Notes under the pieces: generated by a model
Databases searched by the model: none
What the model was told of the DNA's origin: nothing
Seen by the model: only the letters and a program-made list of their open reading frames with translations
Source: Henriciella sp.
GTDB taxonomy: Bacteria; Pseudomonadota; Alphaproteobacteria; Caulobacterales; Hyphomonadaceae
Direction of reading: 5' to 3'
Length of the DNA stretch: 64,000 nucleotides
NCBI GenBank assembly: GCA_013213785.1
Contig: JABSPZ010000005.1
Coordinates: 1-64,000 of the forward strand
Shown here: positions 51,310 to 61,039 of the stretch, in pieces
Layout: every line of letters begins with the position of its first letter
Position numbering within the stretch: the stretch's first letter is position 1
Program-made: the position numbers and the translations under genes

Positions 51310-52251
51310 TTATTCGTCTTGATCAGAGTCTAGCTGACGGCGGCCGAAGTCGGCTTCCGCCGTGTCGAGACCCGCGTCGATGATTGCTTTTCGAATACCG
51401 CGCGCTCGTGAGAACTCTTTCATCAGCATGTCGCCATCACCCCAACGAATAGCACGCTGTAAGGCTGCGAGATCTTCGCTGAAGCGACCCAGCGTTTCGA
51501 GGACGGCGTCCTTATTGGTCAGGAACACATCGCGCCACATGGTCGGGTCTGAGGCTGCAATGCGCGTAAAATCGCGAAAGCCGCCAGCTGAATATTTAAC
51601 GACTTCCCCCTGCTCCACGCTTTCCATGTCGTAAGCAGTGGAGACGATATTATAAGCAATCAAGTGCGGCAGGTGCGATGTGATGGCCAGCACGCGATCA
51701 TGCCGGTTCGCGTCCATGGTTTCCACTTTGGCACCGAGTCGTATCCAGAAGGCGGTCAGACGTTCCAATGCGGATTTATAGTCATCAGACGCATCAGATC
51801 CTGGCGTCAGGATATGCCAAGTGTCTTGGAACAGGCTCGCGAAGCCGGCTTCTGGACCTGATTTCTCTGTCCCGGCGATGGGATGGCCAGGGACCAAATG
51901 AACATGAGACGGACACGCGGCGCCCATATCAGCTGCTGCTTTCGCCTTCACGGATCCGACATCAGTAAGGATCGCACCGTCAGCCATCGCGGTAGCGATT
52001 TGGCCCGTGACCTCTTTCAGGACACCAACGGGCGTGCACAAGATCACGCAATCAGCGCCTGCCACAGCCGCTTGAGCAGTCTCAGCTACATCACCCGGCA
52101 CAACGCGTGCCGCACGGGTGCGCACGTCATTTGAGCTGTCCCACATAGTAACGCGCTCTGCGCCGCCATAAGCAGTAACAGCATGCGCAATCGATGAGCC
52201 CAAAAGACCGATCCCGATGATCGCAACGTGTTTAAACTCCGGGTCGGTCAT
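51310..52251 (-). CDS. tyrC: Prephenate/arogenate dehydrogenase
   Basis: 313 residues, NAD(P)-dependent step to tyrosine. The Rossmann motif IIGIGLLGSSIAHAV, the LTDVGSVK segment, HPIAGTEKSGPEA and the ITSHLPHLIAYN helix are typical of cyclohexadienyl dehydrogenases in alphaproteobacteria. The gene overlaps the hisC stop by one base, the standard hisC-tyrC pair. No ACT domain is present. Confidence 0.92.
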   Translation of the reverse strand: MTDPEFKHVAIIGIGLLGSSIAHAVTAYGGAERVTMWDSSNDVRTRAARVVPGDVAETAQAAVAGADCVILCTPVGVLKEVTGQIATAMADGAILTDVGSVKAKAAADMGAACPSHVHLVPGHPIAGTEKSGPEAGFASLFQDTWHILTPGSDASDDYKSALERLTAFWIRLGAKVETMDANRHDRVLAITSHLPHLIAYNIVSTAYDMESVEQGEVVKYSAGGFRDFTRIAASDPTMWRDVFLTNKDAVLETLGRFSEDLAALQRAIRWGDGDMLMKEFSRARGIRKAIIDAGLDTAEADFGRRQLDSDQDE

Positions 52252-53330
52252 TAGCTCTTCGAGAATTTCTCAATCGCTGCAATCAGATCGTCATTTTGCT
52301 CTGTCGTCCCGATGGACGCGCGCAAACAAGTCGGCAGTCCATAGACATTTACATCTCGGATGACGATGCCTTCTTGGCGCAGAAACGCGTCAGCCTCGGC
52401 GCTGGTACGGCCCGCTTCATCTGGGAATTCGATCAGGACGAAATTGCCGACACTCGGGAAGGTTTTGAAACCCGCCTTCTCAACAGCGTCTTTGACCCGG
52501 ACAAGCTCCGTATCATTATGGTCTGCCGATTTTGCCATGAAGGCATCATCGTTCAGAGAGGCGATACCGGCGGCTTGTGAAACCGCGCTGACATTGAACG
52601 GACCGCGTGTTCGGTTCAGCGCATCGATGACGCTTTCCGGACCATAGGCCCAGCCGAGACGCAATGCCGCCAGGCCGTGAATTTTCGAGAAAGTGCGCGT
52701 GACCAGTACATTGGCCATCTCACCCGCGAGTTCCATTCCGGCGCTATAATCATTCTTACGAACATATTCTGCATAGGCGCCGTCCAGAACGAGCAGCACG
52801 TTCTCCGGGAGTGCAGCATGAAGGCGCTTCACTTCAGAATAGGGAATGTAACTGCCGGTTGGATTGTTCGGGTTCGCCAAGAAAACGATTTTGGTGTTCT
52901 GATCGACCTGTTCGAGCATGGCATCGACATTGGTCGTCAAATCGGTTTCTGGCGCGCTCCGGGTTTCGGCCCCGGCTTGTTGGGCGATCAGGCGGTAGAC
53001 GAGAAAGCCGTGCTGGCTTTGCACGATATTGTCACCGGGCCGCAGGTAAGCGCGTCCAAGCAATTGAAAAATCTCATCGGACCCTGCGCCGCAGACGACT
53101 CGGGCCGGTTCGATGCCGTATTTCGCACCGATCGCATCGCGCAGCGCGCCCGCAGATCCATCCGGATAAAGCTCCATATGCTTCGCGGCTTCGATCACGG
53201 CGGCTTGCGCAGCTGGGCTGCAGCCAAGTGGATTTTCATTGGACGAGAGCTTATGCGCACCAACCAGTTTTTGGCCGCCCTTATAAGGCGTGATTTCCAG
53301 GATATTCGGCAGCGCTGTAGGGCCGGTCAT
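52251..53330 (-). CDS. hisC: Histidinol-phosphate/aromatic aminotransferase
   Basis: 359-residue class II PLP aminotransferase. NENPLGCSPAAQAAVIEA, the pyridine-ring AsnPro loop NPNNPTGS, the GAYAEYV region and the Schiff-base lysine region TRTFSKIHGLAALRLG are clear. In a hisC-tyrC pair it may also serve phenylalanine/tyrosine synthesis. The renalase-like gene is 51 bases upstream. Confidence 0.92.
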   Translation of the reverse strand: MTGPTALPNILEITPYKGGQKLVGAHKLSSNENPLGCSPAAQAAVIEAAKHMELYPDGSAGALRDAIGAKYGIEPARVVCGAGSDEIFQLLGRAYLRPGDNIVQSQHGFLVYRLIAQQAGAETRSAPETDLTTNVDAMLEQVDQNTKIVFLANPNNPTGSYIPYSEVKRLHAALPENVLLVLDGAYAEYVRKNDYSAGMELAGEMANVLVTRTFSKIHGLAALRLGWAYGPESVIDALNRTRGPFNVSAVSQAAGIASLNDDAFMAKSADHNDTELVRVKDAVEKAGFKTFPSVGNFVLIEFPDEAGRTSAEADAFLRQEGIVIRDVNVYGLPTCLRASIGTTEQNDDLIAAIEKFSKS

Positions 53331-53381
53331 CTGAGGTCTCCATCATTGAGCAAGCTGACCTGCCGGGAACGGCTGCGAAAA

Positions 53382-54347
53382 TCAAGTGCCTGATGGCGAC
53401 TCAAACTGATCTGCGAGCTCTGAGGCACTCAAAAACGCAGCTTCAACTTTGCCGCCTAGGCACCAATCCCCGCAAGCAGCGAGTTGCAGAGCTGGATCTA
53501 AAAGGAAAGGCTCACCCGCGGGTGTACGTGTCGCTGCATAGCGCCAGCGATGCATCACCTGATGAGAGGCCGCTGACAGATCTGCTCCAGCAAGTTCAGA
53601 CGCTGCTGATAAGAGCGTGCTGCGCACCAAATCAGGATCATCTTCCAGGTGCGTTTCTGCCCATTCATTGTCGGATTGGACCAGAATAGAATAGGGCTCT
53701 GGACGACCCGGTTTATTGGAATTGACGGCCATCCAGCCAATAGGGGCTGTGCCGCTTTTCAGCGCGGTCCACGGCAGATCAAGCGGCGCTGCAAAGCCAA
53801 GCATAAGCGCGAAACAGCCAATCATTTCTGTTCGTTCGAGTGCAGGCTGCCCGGCGAAGGACTTTGGGAAAAGAGCCGCTGTCTGTACACTCGGCGCAGA
53901 TGAAATCACCCAATCAAACGCGCCTAGCTCGGTGCCGGTTTTGTCGATGAGCGTCCAACGCTCGCCAGTTCGCTTTAAATGCTCGACGTGAGCTTGCGTG
54001 TGGACTGAGATATCCGTAGCCAGCGCTTTACAGAGGCTGTTCATGCCGGGTGCCGCGACCAGTTTCTCTTTGCTTGAAAGCCTCGCGCTACCGACGAGTT
54101 CTATGTCTCTCGGCCAAGTCTCAACGAGACCTGATGCACGAAACGGAGCTAGAAAAGCTTCAAACCGCTCTGTTTCCACCGTGAAGTATTGCGCGCCATG
54201 GTCGAATGCGAATGGATCAGCCCGGCGGGTCGACATGCGCCCACCCGGTCCACGGGCTTTCTCTAAGACAGATACGTCTTGCTGGTCGGCCAAGCGTTTG
54301 GCGAGGGTTAAACCCGCAAAGCCAGCGCCGATGATCGCGATTTTCAT
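53382..54347 (-). CDS. Renalase-like FAD-dependent oxidoreductase
   Basis: 321 residues. The Rossmann motif IAIIGAGFAGLTLAKRL and KARGPGGRMSTRRAD plus the DHGAQYFTVE segment identify the bacterial renalase-like NAD(P)/FAD oxidoreductase group, which may oxidise misreduced (2- or 6-dihydro) NAD forms. The substrate here is unproven. The ATG at 54347 is chosen; an ATG at 54374 adds a polar leader. It follows the P-II gene by 82 bases. Confidence 0.8.
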   Translation of the reverse strand: MKIAIIGAGFAGLTLAKRLADQQDVSVLEKARGPGGRMSTRRADPFAFDHGAQYFTVETERFEAFLAPFRASGLVETWPRDIELVGSARLSSKEKLVAAPGMNSLCKALATDISVHTQAHVEHLKRTGERWTLIDKTGTELGAFDWVISSAPSVQTAALFPKSFAGQPALERTEMIGCFALMLGFAAPLDLPWTALKSGTAPIGWMAVNSNKPGRPEPYSILVQSDNEWAETHLEDDPDLVRSTLLSAASELAGADLSAASHQVMHRWRYAATRTPAGEPFLLDPALQLAACGDWCLGGKVEAAFLSASELADQFESPSGT

Positions 54348-54429
54348 AAGGCAACTCTCATCATTCGAAGGCACGACTTAAGCCATGCCTTCCTGATGAC
54401 GAGAAAAAAATATTTGCAGGATTGGCGGA

Positions 54430-54774
54430 TTAGCTGCCGATCGCTTGTTCGTTGCGCTCACCGGTGCGGATCCGGACAATCGTTTCGAGGTCCGCGACGA
54501 AGACTTTGCCGTCACCGATCGTTCCGGTATTTGCAGCATTGGTGATCGCCTCAACCACACGCTCGGTTTCTGATGCCGCGCACGCCACTTCAACTTTCAC
54601 CTTTGGAAGCAAACGGACTTCATACTCGGCGCCGCGATAGACTTCGGTTTTGCCTTGTTGGCGGCCATAGCCTCGGACTTCAGAGACTGTGAGGCCGGAC
54701 ACATCGGCTTCGCCGAGCGCGTCAATCACAGCATCCAGACGACTTGGCTTGAAAATAGCTGTTACGAGTTTCAT
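54430..54774 (-). CDS. glnK: P-II nitrogen regulatory protein
   Basis: 114-residue trimeric signal protein. The T-loop with uridylylatable Tyr51 (GKTEVYRGAEYEV), the B-loop NTGTIGDGKVFV, and the C-loop RIRTGERNEQAI are intact. It senses 2-oxoglutarate/ATP and controls AmtB, GlnD/GlnE targets. Not linked to amtB here; instead its ATG overlaps a methyltransferase stop by four bases. GlnB or GlnK identity is undecided. Confidence 0.93.
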   Translation of the reverse strand: MKLVTAIFKPSRLDAVIDALGEADVSGLTVSEVRGYGRQQGKTEVYRGAEYEVRLLPKVKVEVACAASETERVVEAITNAANTGTIGDGKVFVADLETIVRIRTGERNEQAIGS

Positions 54775-55610
54775 GTGGGCCCGCCTCCAATTGTAGATTC
54801 GACTATACTGGTACTGGGTTGAGATGTAACGTCAATTCCAGGATTTAACACAGGTTTTGAGCCAACAGACTCTGCCAGTTTTCTAGGCATGACGGGTTTC
54901 GGTCTGCCCGCCTTTGCAGCTTTCGTTACAGGCGCGGCGGCACTGCCGCTCGGTTTCGAGTAGAGGCGCTTCACAGCTTCGACGAGAACAACGCCGCCCA
55001 AACCGGGCAAAGCAAGTTCCCCTGCCCGCTCCCAAGACTTCGATGCAGCGGTGATTAAACGCCAATCTAGAGGCGGCATGTGAACAGCTGTGGTCGAGGC
55101 TGTGACCTGGAACAGGCTGTCATTGAGAAACCGAACCAGCTGGCTCCGGGTCCAAGGGCGGCCATGTCCGAAGGGTTTGCTATCAACCAGAGACCACATG
55201 CTTCGGCGATTGGTGACTGCAACGACAATCCGGCCTTCTGGTGCGAGGACACGCCAGGCCTCGCGCAGTAATTGTCGCGGACTATCGGCTTCTTCGAGCG
55301 CGTGCAGCAAAAAGACGCGATCGAACAGGCCCTCGGGGAATGGCAGTCGCTGTTCTGGAGCAAGGCAGAGCGTTTGCCCTTTAGGCGAAGCCTGGCGCAC
55401 CTCACCTATCTCTTCCGGAACCGCGCCGATGCAGCTTGCGGCATCGGATTGCCAGAGCGGCAGGAGCGGGCTTGGATAACCAATCCCGAGCACACGTTGC
55501 CCCTCGCAGGTGCCCCATAGATCGGTCATTCGCTCGGACATAAGGCGTGCGGCGCATTGCCCAAGACGGGTGGCATAAAAGGCCTCAAGGGTTGCCGCAG
55601 GCTGGCGCAT
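54771..55610 (-). CDS. Class I SAM-dependent methyltransferase
   Basis: 279 residues. A weakened motif I (RVLGIGYPSPLLPLW) and clear post-I and motif-IV segments (LPFPEGLFDRVFLLHALEEADSP, then LREAWRVLAPEGRIVVAVTNR) place it with class I methyltransferases of the UbiE/type-11 kind. Its C-terminal 60 residues are Ser/Pro-rich and probably disordered. Adjacent divergent gloB and coupled glnK; acceptor unknown. Confidence 0.8.
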   Translation of the reverse strand: MRQPAATLEAFYATRLGQCAARLMSERMTDLWGTCEGQRVLGIGYPSPLLPLWQSDAASCIGAVPEEIGEVRQASPKGQTLCLAPEQRLPFPEGLFDRVFLLHALEEADSPRQLLREAWRVLAPEGRIVVAVTNRRSMWSLVDSKPFGHGRPWTRSQLVRFLNDSLFQVTASTTAVHMPPLDWRLITAASKSWERAGELALPGLGGVVLVEAVKRLYSKPSGSAAAPVTKAAKAGRPKPVMPRKLAESVGSKPVLNPGIDVTSQPSTSIVESTIGGGPT

Positions 55611-55654
55611 ATGGCTGTTATCTTTCCAAACGTTTCTACCCTGGAGATGGGATC

Positions 55655-56416
55655 ATGCTGACTATACATCAATTCCCCTGCTTAAGTGATAATTACGGCT
55701 ATCTCGCGCATGACCCTGTTTCAGGGGAAACAGCAGCGATCGATACGCCAGATCCGGACAAGTATTTGGCAGAGGCCGCGGCGCAGGGTTGGACGATTAC
55801 GGCGATCTGGAACACGCATTGGCACCCAGACCACGCGGGCGGCAATCAGAAGATCAAAGACGCGACGGGCTGCACGATTATTGGTCCCAGAGGGGAAGCT
55901 GAAAAAATCCCTGGCATCGATCGCGCGGTCGGCGGCGGCGATACCGTTTCACTCGGTGCGATGACCGCAAATGTGATTGACGTGCCAGGCCATACACTGG
56001 GCCACATCGCGTTCCACATGTCTGCGCAGAAAACCGCGTTTGTTGGCGATGCCGTCTTTGCGCTGGGCTGCGGCCGCGTCTTCGAAGGTGACATGCCGAT
56101 GATGTGGAATTCGATGCTGGCGATCAAATCGATGCCGCCAGAGACCGTTCTCTATTGCGCGCACGAATATACGCAGGCCAATGCGCGTTTTGCTGAGACG
56201 ATCGAGACCGGCAACGCGGCTTTAAAGGCCTATATTGCTGAGATTGATAATAAGCGCAGCCGCGGAGAGCGGACAGTGCCTGTCCAGCTCGCACGGGAAC
56301 TGGAAACCAATCCATTTTTACGCGCCGATGTTCCCGAGCTTCAGGCTGCAATGGGACATCCTGGCGACGCCGCTGCGACGTTTGGAGAAATCCGCGGCCG
56401 AAAGGATCGGTTCTAG
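55655..56416 (+). CDS. gloB: Hydroxyacylglutathione hydrolase (glyoxalase II)
   Basis: 253 residues; completes methylglyoxal detoxification by hydrolysing S-lactoylglutathione. The metallo-beta-lactamase motif NTHWHPDHAGGN, the second metal ligands near DVPGHTLGHIAFHM and GDAVFALGCGRVFEGD, and HEYTQANARFA are diagnostic. GGAG precedes the ATG at 55655; upstream in-frame codons are non-homologous. Stop overlaps the next gene by one base. Confidence 0.94.
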   Translation: MLTIHQFPCLSDNYGYLAHDPVSGETAAIDTPDPDKYLAEAAAQGWTITAIWNTHWHPDHAGGNQKIKDATGCTIIGPRGEAEKIPGIDRAVGGGDTVSLGAMTANVIDVPGHTLGHIAFHMSAQKTAFVGDAVFALGCGRVFEGDMPMMWNSMLAIKSMPPETVLYCAHEYTQANARFAETIETGNAALKAYIAEIDNKRSRGERTVPVQLARELETNPFLRADVPELQAAMGHPGDAAATFGEIRGRKDRF

Positions 56417-56856
56417 TGGTCGCTCTATCCGGTGACCTTGGGGCGAACGAGATCATCCGCCTGCTTGGCATGAAGGCTCATCCGGAAGGGGGGCATTACG
56501 CTGAAACCTATCGCAGCAGCGATGGTGAGCGGGCGACCTCCACCGCGATCTATTATCTTTTGCAAGCCGATGAAGTATCGGCGTGGCACCGGGTCGACGC
56601 TGAAGAGCATTGGCTTTGGCATGCAGGCGGCGCGCTCGCGCTAACCCTGTCGCCGCCAGATGGAAAAGGCGCGACGCCCTACACATTAGGACCGGATTTA
56701 CGGGCACGGCAGCGGCCCCAGGTGACGGTGCCTGCGCATCATTGGCAAACAGCCGAAAGCCTGGGCGCTTGGACTTTGGTGTCTTGCGTGGTCGCGCCTG
56801 GATTTGAATTTTCCGGATTTGAGCTCGCCCCTGAACATTGGCGGCCAGACGTATAA
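56416..56856 (+). CDS. DUF985 cupin
   Basis: 146-residue cupin. The start GANEIIRLLGMKAHPEGGHYAETYRSSDG and TAIYYLLQADEVSAWHRVDAEEHW are the DUF985 signature, with a likely metal-binding His/Glu set. Its GTG start shares the last base of the gloB stop, so it is translated by coupling. Molecular function unknown; possibly a sugar- or metal-binding detoxification partner of gloB. Confidence 0.82.
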   Translation: MVALSGDLGANEIIRLLGMKAHPEGGHYAETYRSSDGERATSTAIYYLLQADEVSAWHRVDAEEHWLWHAGGALALTLSPPDGKGATPYTLGPDLRARQRPQVTVPAHHWQTAESLGAWTLVSCVVAPGFEFSGFELAPEHWRPDV

Positions 56857-56877
56857 TCACCGGATTGGGAGGAAGAT

Positions 56878-58008
56878 TTGGTAGAGATCCACGGCCACTG
56901 CGCCGACAAGTTTGCGGGCGTGAAGGCGGCCTTTGAAAACAATTTCACTCAGCATGATGAGATCGGTGCGAGCGTCGCGATCACCTATGAAGGCGAATTT
57001 GTTGTCGATCTATGGGCGGGCCACTTAGGCCGCGATAAGGCCCAGACTTGGGACGAGAACACGATCACCAATGTTTGGTCCAGCACAAAGACAATGGCGG
57101 CTATGTGTTTGCTCGTCTTGGCCGATCGCGGTGAAGTGGATCTGCACGCACCGGCCGCAAAATACTGGCCGGAGTTCGCAGCGGCTGGAAAAGACAATGT
57201 CGAAGTTCGCCATTTCCTTTCGCACATGGCGGGTCTCTCCGGCATGGATACAAAAGTAGAGGGCGATGCGCTGTATGACTGGGATTGGATGGTGCGTGAG
57301 CTCGCCGCGCAGGCGCCGTGGTGGGAGCCGGGCACGGCTTCAGGATATCACGCGCTGACCCAAGGCCATTTGATTGGCGAGATTGTCCGGCGCGTAACGG
57401 GGCAATCCCTTGGCGCATTCTTCGCGTCAGAGATTGCCGGGCCGCTCGGCGCTGATTTCCATATCGGGATCGCTGATGAACATATCTCGCGTATCTCTCC
57501 TTTAGAGCCGCCGCCGCAGAATGTTCGTCCGGCAGACGATGGGTCAGTGGCCTCCAAGACGTTCGCCAACCCGCCTGTTCTGGCAGAGCAGGCGATGGAA
57601 CCAGCTTGGCGGAAAGCTGAAATTCCAGCGGCTAACGGCCAGGGCAATGCCCGCAGTATTGTACGCGCCCAGACGCCTATGGCAAATGGCGGAGAAGCCT
57701 TTGGCAAACGTATTCTGTCTGAGGCTGGAACGCGCCGCATCTTTGAGCAGCAATCCAGCGGTGTTGATTTGGTGCTCGGAATTCCGGTCATGTTCGGCCT
57801 CGGTTACGGCATCAACAATCCCGCCATGCCGCTCGGGCCGAACAAACACATCGCCTATTGGGGCGGTTATGGCGGCTCAATCGTGATCGTCGACCAGGAC
57901 GCGCGGCTTTGTATTTCCTACGTTATGAACCGTATGGAACAGGGAACGACGAGTGACGTCCGGGGCCTATCCTTGGTTATGGCGGCCTATGGAGCACTCG
58001 CCCAGTAA
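56878..58008 (+). CDS. Beta-lactamase family serine hydrolase (EstB-like)
   Basis: 376-residue protein of the class C beta-lactamase/DD-peptidase fold. The SxxK motif is Ser68-Ser-Thr-Lys71 (VWSSTKTMAA), Tyr of the second motif lies in SGYHALTQG, and GGYGGS represents the KTG-like third motif. No signal peptide is visible, so it is more likely a cytosolic esterase (carboxylesterase VIII) than a resistance enzyme. TTG start with GGGAGG upstream. Same operon direction as gloB. Confidence 0.83.
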   Translation: MVEIHGHCADKFAGVKAAFENNFTQHDEIGASVAITYEGEFVVDLWAGHLGRDKAQTWDENTITNVWSSTKTMAAMCLLVLADRGEVDLHAPAAKYWPEFAAAGKDNVEVRHFLSHMAGLSGMDTKVEGDALYDWDWMVRELAAQAPWWEPGTASGYHALTQGHLIGEIVRRVTGQSLGAFFASEIAGPLGADFHIGIADEHISRISPLEPPPQNVRPADDGSVASKTFANPPVLAEQAMEPAWRKAEIPAANGQGNARSIVRAQTPMANGGEAFGKRILSEAGTRRIFEQQSSGVDLVLGIPVMFGLGYGINNPAMPLGPNKHIAYWGGYGGSIVIVDQDARLCISYVMNRMEQGTTSDVRGLSLVMAAYGALAQ

Positions 58009-58093
58009 GGCTACAAAAGCTCCCGCAGAGTGAAGCTTGCTAATTGCGCACGCGCTCGGCAAAATCTCAGGAATTGCTTGGGAGGCAGCCGGA

Positions 58094-59590
58094 ATGATCA
58101 AACGTGTTCTTTTAGGGCTCGGTGGGGTCCTGATTCTATTGGTCGGAATTATCCTTGTTCGCACGCTGAATTATGGCGGCGCGCCGCAAGATGTTCGCGA
58201 GATTGTTCTCCCAGAGGTTCCTGAGTTCGACGCCATGGTGGCAGCTGAGCATCTCGGCGAAGCGATCCGCTTTCGTACAATAACGGTTGCCCCAGGTGAT
58301 CCCCGTGTCGGTCAAGAAGGACCTTGGTTGGAGATGCAGGCTTGGATGGAAGAGACCTATCCGGACTTCCATACCGCCGCCAACAAAGAAACGATTCCGG
58401 GCGGCTATAGCCTTCTTTATACCTGGGCCGGCAGTGATGAGAGTCTCGATCCAATTCTATTGATGGCGCACCAAGACGTTGTGCCGGTGAATATCGGAAC
58501 CGAGGAAGATTGGGACGCACATCCTTTTTCTGGTGCGATTCAAGACGGCTATGTCTATGGCCGCGGCGCAATTGACGACAAAGGCTCAATGGTTGGCCTG
58601 TTTGAGGCCCTAAATGCACTCGCGCGCGAAGGCTTTCAGCCAAAGCGGACGATTCTTCTGATGCTCGGGCATGATGAGGAGGTCTCAGGATCAGGCGCGT
58701 CGTCTGGGGTTCAGCTGCTGAAGTCTCGCGGTATCTCCCCAATCATGGCGCTCGATGAGGGCTTCATGGCGATTGAGAATAACCCACTGACCGGCGGAAC
58801 CGTTGCCTTCGTTGGTGTCGCGGAGAAAGGCTATGTGACCTTCAACATCACCGTGACAGCTGAGGGAGGTCACTCCTCAACGCCGCCGCGAAACAGTGCG
58901 ACTGTGCGCTTGTCACGGGCCTTGATTGCCTTGGATGAAAATCAAATGAGCGCGGATTTGAAATATCCGCTGGTCTCTGGCCTGTTCCAAGCGACGGGCG
59001 CGGATATGCCATTCGTTCAGCGTATGGCCTTTGCCAATCAATGGTTGTTTGGCGGGTATTTGAAAGGGGTGCTTGGCGCGACGCCGGCTGCCAATGCGAT
59101 GATCCGCACAACCACGGCGCCAACGATGCTTACGGGATCTGCAAAAGAGAACGTTCTGGCGCAGCGCGCCACCGCGATCATCAATTTCAGGATCCATCCG
59201 AAGGACACCGAAGAAAGCATTCTGGCGCACATCAATGAGGTCACGAAGGATATTGAAGGCCTGGAGGTCAGCTATGGCCGCACGGGCATTCGCGGCGCGG
59301 GTGCGTCACCGGTCAGCCCGATGGATAATCTTCCATTCGGAGTCCTTTATGCCGTTGCAGCAGACTCAAGCGGCGCCCCGGTTGCACCAGGCCTTGTGCT
59401 GGGGGCTACTGATGGACGTTATGCAACCGCGATTACGGACAGCGTCTACCGTTTCATGCCAGCCGTCATGTCACCTGAGGACCTTACGGGATTCCATGGC
59501 ACGAATGAGCGCCTGACCGTAGAGAATATGGGCCGACTTTCGAAAGGTTACGCCCAGATCATTCTTGCGATGGATGTGAATACGGAGTGA
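58094..59590 (+). CDS. Membrane-anchored M20 family metallopeptidase
   Basis: 498 residues. A signal anchor (VLLGLGGVLILLVGIILVRTL) is followed by an M20 peptidase of the carboxypeptidase S (Gly-X) kind: metal ligands in LLMAHQDVVPV, GRGAIDDKGSMVG and GHDEEVSGSG, plus ALDEGFM, and the dimerisation-lid domain around EGGHSSTPP with its His. It probably degrades short peptides or N-acyl amino acids at the periplasmic face. GGGAGG precedes the chosen ATG; an upstream ATG at 58037 is less likely. Confidence 0.85.
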   Translation: MIKRVLLGLGGVLILLVGIILVRTLNYGGAPQDVREIVLPEVPEFDAMVAAEHLGEAIRFRTITVAPGDPRVGQEGPWLEMQAWMEETYPDFHTAANKETIPGGYSLLYTWAGSDESLDPILLMAHQDVVPVNIGTEEDWDAHPFSGAIQDGYVYGRGAIDDKGSMVGLFEALNALAREGFQPKRTILLMLGHDEEVSGSGASSGVQLLKSRGISPIMALDEGFMAIENNPLTGGTVAFVGVAEKGYVTFNITVTAEGGHSSTPPRNSATVRLSRALIALDENQMSADLKYPLVSGLFQATGADMPFVQRMAFANQWLFGGYLKGVLGATPAANAMIRTTTAPTMLTGSAKENVLAQRATAIINFRIHPKDTEESILAHINEVTKDIEGLEVSYGRTGIRGAGASPVSPMDNLPFGVLYAVAADSSGAPVAPGLVLGATDGRYATAITDSVYRFMPAVMSPEDLTGFHGTNERLTVENMGRLSKGYAQIILAMDVNTE

Positions 59591-59595
59591 GGCGC

Positions 59596-60651
59596 TTAAA
59601 GCGCTGCGATCACTGCGTCGCCCATTTCAGTCGTCGACATAGAGCCGCCAATGTCGCCGGTGCGGGCGCCGGCATCGAGCGCTGTGCCGACCGCCGCGAA
59701 CAATCTGTCTGCAGCCTCTGGGCGGCCGAGTGACCAGCGCAGCGCCATTTCAAGCGACATGATGGCAGCGCAAGGATTGGCTTTGCCCTGTCCAGCAATG
59801 TCGGGCGCTGATCCATGGACAGGTTCGTAGAGGCCCGGCTTGCCATCATAGCTTAGGGATGCACTCGGCAGCATGCCGATCGATCCGGTGAGCATGGCGG
59901 CTGCATCCGAGAGGATGTCGCCAAATAGGTTGCCAGCGAGGATCACATCAAACTGTTTGGGGTGACGGACCAGTTCCATAGCGCACGCATCAGCTAAGAC
60001 GTGTCGGAGCGCGACGCCTTCGCCCTCACTTTCATGGAGCTCAATCACGGTTTCACGCCAGAACTGTCCGCTTTCCATGACATTAGATTTCTCGGTCGAG
60101 ACAACTTCGCCGCGGCGGCCACGCGCGATCTCAAACGCGACCCGCGCTACGCGATCAATCTCACCCTTTGTGTAGCGTGAAGTTTCGTAGCCGAAGCTCT
60201 TATCGCCAATCCCGCGTTCAAATCCGCGCGGCTCGCCGAAATAAACGCCGGAGGTCAGCTCGCGCACGATCATGATGTCGAGGCCTTCAACGATTTCACG
60301 TTTTAGACTGGAGGCATCGACCAGAGCTGGAAAACAGAAAGCTGGACGTAAGTTCGCAAACGTATCCATACCTTTGCGCAATTGCAGTAGTCCCATTTCT
60401 GGACGCAGGTAGCGTTCAACACCTGCCCATTTTGGGCCACCGACCGCGCCAAGCAGCACTGCGTCGCTGGATTTCGCTTTGACGAGGGCGTCGACGGTCA
60501 GGGGCTCACCATGCGCATCGATCGACGCGCCGCCGACCAGGTCGTTTGCGAATTCTAGATCCGGCACGAGGACTTCTGCGACCCGACGCGCTTGTTCGGT
60601 GACTTCAGGTCCGATCCCGTCTCCGGGCAGCAAAAGCAGGGTCTGGCTCAT
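59596..60651 (-). CDS. leuB: 3-isopropylmalate dehydrogenase
   Basis: 351 residues of leucine synthesis. N-terminal [16 protein letters not shown], substrate-binding arginines around [24 protein letters not shown], the NAD motif region [19 protein letters not shown] and [17 protein letters not shown] are intact. It continues the minus-strand leu cluster after an 85-base gap from the ABM gene, so it may have its own promoter as well. Confidence 0.96.
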   Translation of the reverse strand: MSQTLLLLPGDGIGPEVTEQARRVAEVLVPDLEFANDLVGGASIDAHGEPLTVDALVKAKSSDAVLLGAVGGPKWAGVERYLRPEMGLLQLRKGMDTFANLRPAFCFPALVDASSLKREIVEGLDIMIVRELTSGVYFGEPRGFERGIGDKSFGYETSRYTKGEIDRVARVAFEIARGRRGEVVSTEKSNVMESGQFWRETVIELHESEGEGVALRHVLADACAMELVRHPKQFDVILAGNLFGDILSDAAAMLTGSIGMLPSASLSYDGKPGLYEPVHGSAPDIAGQGKANPCAAIMSLEMALRWSLGRPEAADRLFAAVGTALDAGARTGDIGGSMSTTEMGDAVIAAL

Positions 60652-60736
60652 AGCATCCTCATCTGGCGAAATTTGAGTTTCGCGCCATAGATCAGGTTGT
60701 GCTCGCGGAGTCTACTGCGACCAATACGGCGGTGCG

Positions 60737-61039
60737 CTAGAGAGGCATCGGCTCTGGCTCGGCTTCATACATTCGAACCTTGAGGTCCCGCGGCCCGATT
60801 TCGGCCAACGCTTGGCGAAACTCTGCCATATGGGGTTCGGCGAAATGGCTAATCAGGGCGTCGCGATCTTTCCACCGCTCGATAATCCGCAAGAGGTTCG
60901 AATCAATCAGATCGCGGCTATAGGCGTATTCGATACAGCCTTCTTCGAAGCGGCTCGCGACAATCATCTTCCTCATCGCTGCTTCGGCTTTGTCCCAAGC
61001 ATCTTCAGGAATGCGTGCGCTCCCTTCAACGATAATCAT
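60737..61039 (-). CDS. Antibiotic biosynthesis monooxygenase-domain protein
   Basis: 100-residue dimeric ferredoxin-like fold of the YgiN/ABM group: VEGSARIPEDAWDKAEAAMRKM, FEEGCIEYAYSRDL and the HFAEPHMAEF segment. A quinol oxidase or haem-related role is possible. Its start overlaps the chagasin stop by four bases, so it is translated with leuD and the inhibitor. Confidence 0.83.
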   Translation of the reverse strand: MIIVEGSARIPEDAWDKAEAAMRKMIVASRFEEGCIEYAYSRDLIDSNLLRIIERWKDRDALISHFAEPHMAEFRQALAEIGPRDLKVRMYEAEPEPMPL

